From positions 1 through 15,402 of the forward strand of contig JALQXE010000063.1 in the NCBI GenBank assembly GCA_023263235.1: 15,402 nt of DNA. The letters are read 5' to 3'. The translations under genes and the position numbers were made by a program. The notes below the pieces were generated by a model. The model saw nothing but the letters and a program-made list of their open reading frames with translations, ran no database searches and was not told the DNA's origin. How positions within the stretch are numbered: the first letter of the stretch is position 1; the number at the start of each line of letters is the position of its first letter. Of the stretch, positions 1-6,628 are shown in pieces. This DNA is from Sediminibacterium sp. Lineage in GTDB: Bacteria; Bacteroidota; Bacteroidia; Chitinophagales; Chitinophagaceae.

Positions 1-22
1 CCATTAATTCGTAATTGTTCAT
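1..22 (-). CDS. rpsF: 30S ribosomal protein S6, first 7 codons only (partial)
   Basis: Read on the minus strand from base 22 to base 1, an ATG opens the peptide MNNYELM and then runs off the window edge. MNNYEL is the usual beginning of ribosomal protein S6 in Bacteroidota; S6 binds 16S rRNA as a heterodimer with S18 in the small-subunit platform. The ATG is preceded by an A-rich stretch and, about 85 bases further up, by a good Bacteroidota -7 box, so it sits where a gene start is expected. Only seven residues are visible, so this is recognition of an N-terminus, not a domain match. Any other gene starting with the same residues would fit equally well. Confidence 0.55.
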
Positions 23-100
23 TACTTGAATTTTTTGGTTAAATAATTGGTTTTTCCCAGTGGACACTCTTTACCAGAGCGAATCAGCCAAAACTGATTT
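23..100 (-). promoter_or_regulatory. rpsF leader with two short stem-loops
   Basis: This is the presumed untranslated leader of the gene starting at 22. Transcribed on the minus strand it can form a 6-bp hairpin with a 6-base loop (82-87 with 94-99, AATCAG/CTGATT). Just downstream there is a 4-bp hairpin (67-70 with 76-79, CTCT/AGAG). The leader then becomes A/T-rich up to the ATG. Many bacteria regulate the S6 operon through S6:S18 binding to an mRNA leader structure. I cannot identify that motif's conserved elements here, so a regulatory role is inference from position. Confidence 0.3.
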
Positions 101-107
101 GGGAGGG

Positions 108-115
108 CAAAGGTA
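108..115 (-). promoter_or_regulatory. Promoter -7 box for rpsF (TACCTTTG)
   Basis: The minus strand reads TACCTTTG, a full match to the Bacteroidota -7 consensus TAnnTTTG. It lies between the nuclease stop codon and the rpsF leader. I do not see a clear TTG -33 element at the usual distance upstream, which would fall inside the nuclease coding end. Transcription would start near base 101, giving a leader of about 80 bases. Confidence 0.45.
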
Positions 116-120
116 GGCAA

Positions 121-1158
121 TTATTGTGGATTTTCGGTCATTTTTAAGGTAAAAATGAGTGCTACTGGGAAATGATCACTAAACCCAGCGTTGTATTGAG
201 CCCCATTATAGGTTCTTTTTGGGTAGCCCATATATTTCCCATCTGTTTCAATCATACTATTGTTTTTGTAAATAATTGATTTATAAGTATTTATATTAAA
301 ATCGGTAATGTTTTTACTATACGGAGCTATTTTAAGCCAAAGGGGACTAATGAGTATTTGATCAAATAAGTTCCATGCGTCGTTATATGCCAGACTACCC
401 ATGCCGTTTAAAAAATGCTTTTCAAATGGGTTCTCCATTTTTAGTTGCTTTATGCTTTTGTTATTGGGGTTGTCATTAAAATCCCCCATCACTATAAATT
501 TTGCTAACGGATCTTTAAAATGAACACTATCCATTATTTTCTTACAAATAGAACTTGCCCATATTCTTTTGTCTGCAGAAACGCGTTCTCCGCCTCTTCT
601 ACTAGGCCAGTGATTCACCAAAATATGTACCATTTCATTAACCAATAATCCTTTCACATACAATATATCTCTTGTCGCGTAAGTATTAAAATGCGTAGCA
701 TCGGTTAAGGAATAAGGAGCGTATTGGTAAGGTTTAAAATTTGCAGGATTGTAAATTAATGCAACATCTACTCCTCTTGGATCCTTTGAGTCAAAATGAA
801 TAAACTTGTAATGATACTTTTTTAATAAGGGCGTAGCAATGAGTTTATTAAGCACTTGTTTATTTTCAATTTCCGCAAGCCCTAGTAATGTAATTCCATT
901 AGCATTTTCAAGTTGTCCAATATTGTAAATAACCGAAGACAATTTTAATGCCTTTTCATTATAAACTGATTGACTATATTTTTTTTCACTACCTGGAAGA
1001 AAATCTTCGTCTACAACATTTATTTGATTGATGGTGTCATAATAGTTTTCGCAATTATAGAAACCTACCATTATTTTCAATTTTTTATCTAGAGATTGTG
1101 CTAAAGAGCTATTATAAAAAGTAGTTATTAAAATTAAATTAAAGATGAATGTTTTCAT
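121..1158 (-). CDS. Secreted endonuclease/exonuclease/phosphatase family protein
   Basis: This is a metal-dependent phosphoesterase of the DNase I-like fold (345 aa from the chosen start). Family residues appear in order: FYNCEN (33-38), the metal-binding glutamate in LAEIEN (E96), DPRGVD (126-131), VNHWPSRRGG (181-190) with the catalytic-type histidine H183, GDFND (225-229), and the terminal SDH (327-329). All are intact, so the enzyme should be active on phosphodiester or phosphate-ester substrates; the actual substrate cannot be read from sequence. An upstream in-frame ATG at 1185 adds nine residues. I prefer 1158 because it begins with Lys followed by a hydrophobic stretch ending in SLA-Q, a good Sec signal peptide with cleavage near residue 20. 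The protein is therefore probably periplasmic or surface-exposed. It is divergent from a TonB receptor gene, which suggests a shared nutrient role. Confidence 0.88.
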   Translation of the reverse strand: MKTFIFNLILITTFYNSSLAQSLDKKLKIMVGFYNCENYYDTINQINVVDEDFLPGSEKKYSQSVYNEKALKLSSVIYNIGQLENANGITLLGLAEIENKQVLNKLIATPLLKKYHYKFIHFDSKDPRGVDVALIYNPANFKPYQYAPYSLTDATHFNTYATRDILYVKGLLVNEMVHILVNHWPSRRGGERVSADKRIWASSICKKIMDSVHFKDPLAKFIVMGDFNDNPNNKSIKQLKMENPFEKHFLNGMGSLAYNDAWNLFDQILISPLWLKIAPYSKNITDFNINTYKSIIYKNNSMIETDGKYMGYPKRTYNGAQYNAGFSDHFPVALIFTLKMTENPQ

Positions 1159-1175
1159 TTGTTGATTTCCAACAA
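1159..1175. repeat. 6-bp inverted repeat abutting the nuclease start codon
   Basis: TTGTTG (1159-1164) and CAACAA (1170-1175) form a perfect inverted repeat with a five-base spacer, directly against the ATG at 1158. If transcribed it could fold over the translation start; as DNA it could be an operator half. If the longer start at 1185 were used, it would simply be coding sequence. Confidence 0.35.
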
Positions 1176-1218
1176 TGATAAGCATTGCAGAGAATTTTTA
1201 TTAAGTATTTTCCGAAGG

Positions 1219-1230
1219 TTTATGCATAAA
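1219..1230. promoter_or_regulatory. Perfect 12-bp palindrome in the divergent nuclease/receptor region
   Basis: TTTATGCATAAA equals its own reverse complement. It lies in the roughly 100-base gap between two divergent genes, where a shared operator would be expected. The core ATGCAT recurs at 1260-1265, over the receptor's downstream start codon. A weak promoter-like box CAAATTTG (1240-1247, one mismatch to TAnnTTTG) lies just downstream. An operator role is inference from symmetry and position; the regulator is not in this window. Confidence 0.35.
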
Positions 1231-1263
1231 AATTAAATGCAAATTTGGAGCTCAATTCAATGC

Positions 1264-3705
1264 ATGCGTTTTAAAATCCTCTTATTAATTAGTCATTTAT
1301 TTGTATTTCAAAATTTAATTCAAGGCCAAGTTGCAAGTGAAAATATTGTACATGATGAAGATGCACATGCAACAAATGCAGTGGATTGGATACCTAGTTT
1401 ATTAAACGCAACGGCCAATCCATTGAACAATTTTGTCACCTTTAATGGTCGAATTTTTTCATGGAATTTAAGAGGGGAAAATAATGCTATTCGAATTGTA
1501 GATGGTATCCATTGGCATTCAAATATTAAATCATGGAATGGGGATAGGTTAATTACTGGTATAAATAATGTTTTTAAAAGAGATGAATTTTTATTTAACA
1601 GCGTCTATTCTAAAAGTGGATTTTGGTCATTTGCGAATATAAGTTTAATGAGTTCAGAAAATACTCAAGAGAAAAAATCAATTACCCTTTCAAATTCTTT
1701 TTCGGTCACTCCTCAAATAAATAATTTAAAGTCAGTCACCGCTATTTATCGTACTGGCCTTTTGTCCAATAAAATAAAATTGAGCGCGGCAATAAAAATA
1801 GAGGATGCCCCATTGAATGTATTGCCAAATGGGTACAAGAAGGCCATGCATATTTTTTTTAGTATTGATAAAAAATGGAATAATCAAACAAGCCTTGGGT
1901 TGAGTGTTTTTTGGAATAGGAGCGACCAGGGAAGAGCAGCCACTGGCACCAATGAAGTGATTTTACTAAGTAAACAAAGAAGTTATAGCGCTAATTGGGG
2001 ATGGTATCAACAAAAAGCATTTTTCCCAAGCACCAGACAAACCAATACACCCATAATCACATTAAGGTATCAGAAAAAATGGAATGAACGAAATATGTTG
2101 TCTATAAATAATGGGGTTGTATTTGGCAAAGAGGCTAGTTCCAATTTAGAATGGACAAAGGCCGCCGACCCTCGCCCAGATTATTATAAATATTTACCTA
2201 GTTATTTTATAGATACAGCTTTACAAAGCCAATTGCGTAATTGGTATTTGCAGCATCCAGAAAAATTGCAAATAAATTTTGATCGCTTGGCAGCCATTAA
2301 TAAATCTTCATTAGGGGGACGTTCCTTTTATTTCGTTAATCAAGAAAACAGTGCATTGCTCATGATGCATGGCAGCGTTTTATTTTCTAGTCAGTTAAAA
2401 CCAAACTTAAGTTTTCAAACTGGAATTCATTACGCTTGGGATCAAATTCATTTTTATAATACCGTAAAAGATTTATTAGGGGGCCAATTTTTGTACAATT
2501 ATAATGGATGGATGAATGACGATAGCTTGGCTTTAAGCTTTCAGCAAGATGTACTTCATCCGGATAAAAAAATGAAGCAAGGTGAAAAATGGGGACCAGA
2601 TTTTTTGATACGTTCGTTTCAATTTAGGCCTTGGATGCAAGTTCAAAGATTGGGTCCAATTTTTGAGACCTCCATTGCATTGGGATATAGTATAGATGGA
2701 TTAGCGCGTATTGGTTTTAATCAAAATGGTTTATTTGAAAATTCAAAAGGAAGTACAGGGTTTAATGTGTTTTATAATACAGATGCTAAAGCGCAAATAC
2801 TTTATAAATTAAATGGTCGATTGTATTTTAAGTCAATTCTATTTGCAAAATGGATGGCACCTAAATATCAGTCAGTTTTTTTAGATCCTGAAATAAATAT
2901 AGCAGCATCTCCATTTGTGGCACAGGAACAGCAATATGGAGCAGACTTTAGTGTATTGTACCGCGCGCCTAATTTAAAATCTTCCATTAGCTGCTATCAA
3001 AATATGAATTTTAATGAAACAGAAAATAGAATGTTTTATCATGATGCCTATGCATTATTTGTTTATGGTAGTATTGGCAATATGCATAGTGTAAACAGAG
3101 GGATTGAATTTGTGATAGAGACTAGCATCCTTCAAAATTTAAAATTGAATTACGCTGCAACCTTTGTTGATAGTTACTATTTCCAAAATGCCAACTATCA
3201 GTTTGTCAACATCAACAATTTGCAATTAAGAGAATCAGGTTGGTTGCAAATTAAAGACCTAAGGAGCAGCAATAGTCCAAATCTGGTAAACGCCTTTTCC
3301 TTAATTTATCAGCCCATGTATGGTTTTACTATAGGCTTGACAGCCATCTATGCAAATGAAAGATCTATTGCCCCTAGCTTGTTTAGAAGAAGTGACTGGG
3401 TTAAAATTAAAGTGGATCCTATCTCTTGGAGTCAAATTCAAGCAATTGAAATGCTTGACGATAATAAGATTATAAATGTATTTCTTTCTAAGTTTTTTCA
3501 AACCAAATTAATAAATACCAGCAAATTATTAAGGTGGAGTATGAGTGGGGGTATAAGAAATATCTTCAACGCACTTATTCCTGTAATTGCTTATGAACAA
3601 ACAAGGTTTGATTATTTACGATTTAATAAAAATAAGTTTCCGCCAAAATACCTAATGGATGCAGGCGCCAGTTTTTCAGTTCGAATTCAATTACAAATTC
3701 AATAA
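1264..3705 (+). CDS. TonB-dependent receptor, short divergent form
   Basis: This is an outer-membrane beta-barrel transporter expected to import a large substrate using TonB energy. Taking the ATG at 1264 gives 813 aa with a Sec signal peptide (charged MRFK, hydrophobic stretch, cleavage near IQG-Q); an in-frame ATG at 1237 would add nine residues. Residues about 39-115 resemble a plug domain: a WIPSLLNAT segment, then LRG (69-71) and VDGI (79-82) as in the RGY...NGV pattern. The remainder shows alternating aromatic/polar barrel strands and a late NIFN motif. Oddities are that no CarboxypepD_reg-like N-terminal domain is visible, the plug is degenerate, no obvious TonB box is seen, and the C-terminus ends in Gln instead of the common aromatic residue. 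A DUF5689 gene follows after 6 bases, so the two are co-transcribed. Confidence 0.8.
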   Translation: MRFKILLLISHLFVFQNLIQGQVASENIVHDEDAHATNAVDWIPSLLNATANPLNNFVTFNGRIFSWNLRGENNAIRIVDGIHWHSNIKSWNGDRLITGINNVFKRDEFLFNSVYSKSGFWSFANISLMSSENTQEKKSITLSNSFSVTPQINNLKSVTAIYRTGLLSNKIKLSAAIKIEDAPLNVLPNGYKKAMHIFFSIDKKWNNQTSLGLSVFWNRSDQGRAATGTNEVILLSKQRSYSANWGWYQQKAFFPSTRQTNTPIITLRYQKKWNERNMLSINNGVVFGKEASSNLEWTKAADPRPDYYKYLPSYFIDTALQSQLRNWYLQHPEKLQINFDRLAAINKSSLGGRSFYFVNQENSALLMMHGSVLFSSQLKPNLSFQTGIHYAWDQIHFYNTVKDLLGGQFLYNYNGWMNDDSLALSFQQDVLHPDKKMKQGEKWGPDFLIRSFQFRPWMQVQRLGPIFETSIALGYSIDGLARIGFNQNGLFENSKGSTGFNVFYNTDAKAQILYKLNGRLYFKSILFAKWMAPKYQSVFLDPEINIAASPFVAQEQQYGADFSVLYRAPNLKSSISCYQNMNFNETENRMFYHDAYALFVYGSIGNMHSVNRGIEFVIETSILQNLKLNYAATFVDSYYFQNANYQFVNINNLQLRESGWLQIKDLRSSNSPNLVNAFSLIYQPMYGFTIGLTAIYANERSIAPSLFRRSDWVKIKVDPISWSQIQAIEMLDDNKIINVFLSKFFQTKLINTSKLLRWSMSGGIRNIFNALIPVIAYEQTRFDYLRFNKNKFPPKYLMDAGASFSVRIQLQIQ

Positions 3706-3711
3706 AAAATT

Positions 3712-4569
3712 ATGAAAATCAAATCATGTTTATTTGGGGCAATGTCGCTGACATTTTGTTATTTATTAACACCAGCTTGTTTTAAAAAATCAGTTTTTGC
3801 GGCAACCAAAGAAAATTTTGGCGATTCCATAACCAGTATCAAGAGTTTACGAAAAATGCACAATATGGGTATGGCCGAATATATTGCACAGCCCATTTAT
3901 ATTCAAGGCACTGTTGTGGCCAATGACGAACATGACAATATTTATAAGTCTTTATATGTGCAAGATAAAACTGGGGGCATTGTGATAGTTATGGATGGAC
4001 AGTCCTTATATCAAACCTATCCAATTGGGACTTTGGTGAAAATAAAAACACAAAATCTTTTATTGACTGATTATAGGCATATGGTTCAGTTAGTAGCTTC
4101 GGTAGATTCAACCAGTGGGGTGTTGGTTACTTCTGGTATACCTGCTCCCATGTTTTCAAAGTATATTCAAATAGTTGCTGAGAATGAACCCATAAATCCA
4201 TTGATGGTAAATTTTAAAAATCTTTCCGATACTTTACAAGGGAGGCTCATCCAAATAAATGCTGTTGAATTCAGTGCTGCTGATACAGGTCAGACTTACG
4301 CAGATAAAAAAAATAAACTAGGATTGAGTAGGAGTTTAAAGTTTTGTTCTGGGGGGACGATTTATGTAAGAACAAGTGGATATGCCGATTTCGCTGGTGC
4401 AAAAACGCCAAGCGGAAATGGAATTGTGATTGGGGTATATTCGGTTTATAATAACGAAAAGCAACTCATTTTAAGAGATACAAATGACATTTTGTTAACT
4501 GCAAAACGCTGTACAGGTGCAGCCTGGCTGCAAAATTTACCCCAAACAGGCCCTAAAAGCCCAATTTAG
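3712..4569 (+). CDS. DUF5689 domain-containing candidate lipoprotein
   Basis: A 285-aa exported protein. Residues about 39-130 match the DUF5689 pattern: an SITSIKSLR start, IQGTVVANDEHDNIYKSLYV, QDKTGGI, then a LYQTYPIGTLVKIK segment, as in OB-fold-like surface proteins of Bacteroidota. The N-terminus has a hydrophobic signal ending in LLTPAC (Cys23). Threonine and proline before the Ala-Cys make this an imperfect lipobox, so lipidation is likely but not certain. The gene starts six bases after the receptor stop, so the two are one operon. DUF5689 proteins have no proven biochemical function that I know of. Position suggests an outer-membrane accessory to the receptor, perhaps binding its substrate; that is inference. 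Confidence 0.78.
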   Translation: MKIKSCLFGAMSLTFCYLLTPACFKKSVFAATKENFGDSITSIKSLRKMHNMGMAEYIAQPIYIQGTVVANDEHDNIYKSLYVQDKTGGIVIVMDGQSLYQTYPIGTLVKIKTQNLLLTDYRHMVQLVASVDSTSGVLVTSGIPAPMFSKYIQIVAENEPINPLMVNFKNLSDTLQGRLIQINAVEFSAADTGQTYADKKNKLGLSRSLKFCSGGTIYVRTSGYADFAGAKTPSGNGIVIGVYSVYNNEKQLILRDTNDILLTAKRCTGAAWLQNLPQTGPKSPI

Positions 4570-4577
4570 TTGTCAGC

Positions 4578-4606
4578 TTGTCAGTAACTAAGCTTTGGTA
4601 CCTTTA
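4578..4606 (+). promoter_or_regulatory. Candidate htpG promoter
   Basis: TTG (4578-4580), 18 bases, then TACCTTTA (4599-4606) resembles the Bacteroidota TTG-N19-TAnnTTTG promoter, differing at the final base of the -7 box. It would start transcription near 4613, about 23 bases before the htpG ATG. The -33 part lies inside a short tandem repeat (TTGTCAG twice, 4570-4576 and 4578-4584). No terminator hairpin separates the preceding operon, so some read-through into htpG is possible. Confidence 0.4.
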
Positions 4607-4635
4607 TTGCTATAATTACTTCAAATAGAAATATT

Positions 4636-6510
4636 ATGCAAAAAGGTCAAATACGCGTTCAGACGGAAAATATTTTTCCGATAATTAAAAAGTTTCTTTA
4701 TAGTGATCACGAAATATTTTTACGTGAATTGGTGAGTAACGCAGTAGACGCTGCACAAAAATTAAAAACATTACATGGTAAAGGAGAAGCCAAAGGTGAA
4801 TTAGGCGAACTTAAAGTTGAAGTTGTTCTGGATGCTAAAGAAAAAACCATTTCAATTATTGATAATGGAGTGGGTATGTCCGGAGAGGAAGTGGATAAAT
4901 ACATTAACCAGGTCGCATTTAGCGGTGCCGAAGAATTTGTAAATAAATATAAGGACGCTAGCATTATTGGACATTTTGGTTTGGGCTTTTATAGTTCATT
5001 TATGGTAAGTAATAAAGTAGATATTTATTCAAAGAGCCATACAGGTGCCCCAGGTGTTTTTTGGAGTTGTGATGGTAGTACTGAATATGAATTATATGAA
5101 GTTGATTACAGTAATAGAGGTACTAAAATAGTTTTACATATTAATGATGAGAGCGCAGAGTTTTTAGATGCTCATCGTGTGAAAGGTATTTTAGAACGTT
5201 TTTGTAAGTTTTTGCCAGTTGCCATTTATTTCACTGATGCCAACGCGCCAAAACCGGAAGCAAAAAAAGAAGGTGAAGTGGAAGATGCCATTGAAGTGGC
5301 AAAACCAATTAACAATACCAATCCTTTATGGGTGCGTAAGCCTTCTGAGTTGACAAAAGAGGATTATGAAAATTTTTATAAAGAGCTTTATCCATTTGGG
5401 GAGACGCCATTGTTCTGGATTCATTTAAATGTTGATTATCCGTTTAATTTAACGGGTATTTTATACTTCCCTAAAATCAAACAAAGCTTTGAAATACAAA
5501 AAGACAAGATTCAGTTGTATTGCAACCAGGTTTTTGTAACAGACGAGGTAAAAGATATTGTTCCTGAATTTTTAATGTTATTACATGGCGTCATTGATAG
5601 TCCGGATATTCCTTTAAATGTAAGCCGTAGCTATTTACAAGGCGATCCGAATGTTAAAAAAATTAATGCACACATTACTAAAAAGGTCGCAGACAAGCTA
5701 GAAGAAATATTTAACAATGATCGTAAGTCATTTGAAGATAAGTGGGAAAGCTTAGGGTTATTTGTAAAATATGGCATGATCACAGATGATAAATTCTTGG
5801 AGAAAGCAAACAAATTTTTGATTTTAGAAGATGCAGCTGAAAAAGGCAAATTTTATACTTTAGACGAGTACAAGGCTGCTACAGAAGCTTCTCAAAAAAA
5901 CAAAGATGGCAAACAGGTATTGTTATATACTACTAATCCGGTTCAGCAAGATGCATTCATTCAAGCAGCAGTAGGCAAGGGTTATAAAGTAGTAAAATTA
6001 GAAACTATGGTAGATGCCGCCTTCATTAATAATGTAGAAATGAAATGGGAAGGTGTTCAGTTTGTAAGAGTAGACGCGGATGTAGTAGATAATTTAATTG
6101 ATAAGCAAGAAAACGTTGATTCTGTTTTAAGCAAAGAAGAAGTAGAGCAAGCAAAAAAATTATTTGAATTCCAAGTGCCGGAAATTACTTTAACTGTAGA
6201 GGTGAAAGGATTGAGTGCAGATGCAGCTCCAGTGATTGCAACCCGACCTGAATTTATGCGTCGTATGAAAGATATGGCAAGTATGGGTGGCGGAGGTATG
6301 ACTGCGTTTTATGCACAAATGCCTGACGAGGTACATTTGACAATTAATGGTAACCATCCAATATACCAGGCCTTGTTAAAAGAAACAGATACGGATAAGC
6401 AACAAAAACAGGCACGTAATTTAGCAGACTTGGCTTTATTGTCCCAAGGGTTATTAAATGGGGCTGAACTAACTAATTTTATCAATAGAAGTGTAGACTT
6501 GTTAAAATAA
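4636..6510 (+). CDS. htpG: Molecular chaperone HtpG (Hsp90 family)
   Basis: This is the bacterial Hsp90, a cytosolic homodimeric ATP-dependent chaperone (624 aa, normal family length). The N-terminal GHKL ATPase domain has FLRELVSNAVDA with catalytic E31 and Mg-binding N35, DNGVGM (76-81) and GHFGLGFYS (112-120). A short charged linker follows at about residues 205-230. The middle domain includes NPLWVRKPSEL, the LYPFGETPLFWIHLNVDYPF segment start, and LNVSRSYLQ, which carries the conserved arginine that contacts ATP. The C-terminal dimerisation domain has the Met- and Gly-rich PEFMRRMKDMASMGGGG stretch implicated in client binding. The lid reads VAFSGAEEF where E. coli has an AKSGT-type sequence. 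The start is fixed by the family N-terminus; no Shine-Dalgarno is visible. It ends before a strong terminator. Confidence 0.97.
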   Translation: MQKGQIRVQTENIFPIIKKFLYSDHEIFLRELVSNAVDAAQKLKTLHGKGEAKGELGELKVEVVLDAKEKTISIIDNGVGMSGEEVDKYINQVAFSGAEEFVNKYKDASIIGHFGLGFYSSFMVSNKVDIYSKSHTGAPGVFWSCDGSTEYELYEVDYSNRGTKIVLHINDESAEFLDAHRVKGILERFCKFLPVAIYFTDANAPKPEAKKEGEVEDAIEVAKPINNTNPLWVRKPSELTKEDYENFYKELYPFGETPLFWIHLNVDYPFNLTGILYFPKIKQSFEIQKDKIQLYCNQVFVTDEVKDIVPEFLMLLHGVIDSPDIPLNVSRSYLQGDPNVKKINAHITKKVADKLEEIFNNDRKSFEDKWESLGLFVKYGMITDDKFLEKANKFLILEDAAEKGKFYTLDEYKAATEASQKNKDGKQVLLYTTNPVQQDAFIQAAVGKGYKVVKLETMVDAAFINNVEMKWEGVQFVRVDADVVDNLIDKQENVDSVLSKEEVEQAKKLFEFQVPEITLTVEVKGLSADAAPVIATRPEFMRRMKDMASMGGGGMTAFYAQMPDEVHLTINGNHPIYQALLKETDTDKQQKQARNLADLALLSQGLLNGAELTNFINRSVDLLK

Positions 6511-6549
6511 AAGCTTTCTCTTACTTGATTGGTTTTATTTGGTAAGACT

Positions 6550-6582
6550 AAAAAAGCGACCTTGTTATAGGTCGCTTTTTTT
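6550..6582. terminator. Bidirectional intrinsic terminator between htpG and recJ
   Basis: A perfect 12-bp stem (6550-6561 with 6570-6581) encloses the loop TTGTTATA. The stem has a GCGACC/GGTCGC core flanked by six A and then a T run (6576-6582), so it serves as a terminator on either strand. It suits its place between convergent htpG and recJ. A weaker inverted repeat, TCTTAC/GTAAGA (6519-6524, 6542-6547), precedes it. Confidence 0.9.
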
Positions 6583-6628
6583 ATGTGCTAGCTACAATAT
6601 TTTTTGTTGAATATGAAGCAGGCTATTA

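Noticed and set aside
4707..4964. 85-codon minus-strand frame within htpG
   Set aside because: It mirrors the highly conserved ATPase domain; the Ser/Leu-rich translation is what antisense of such a domain gives.
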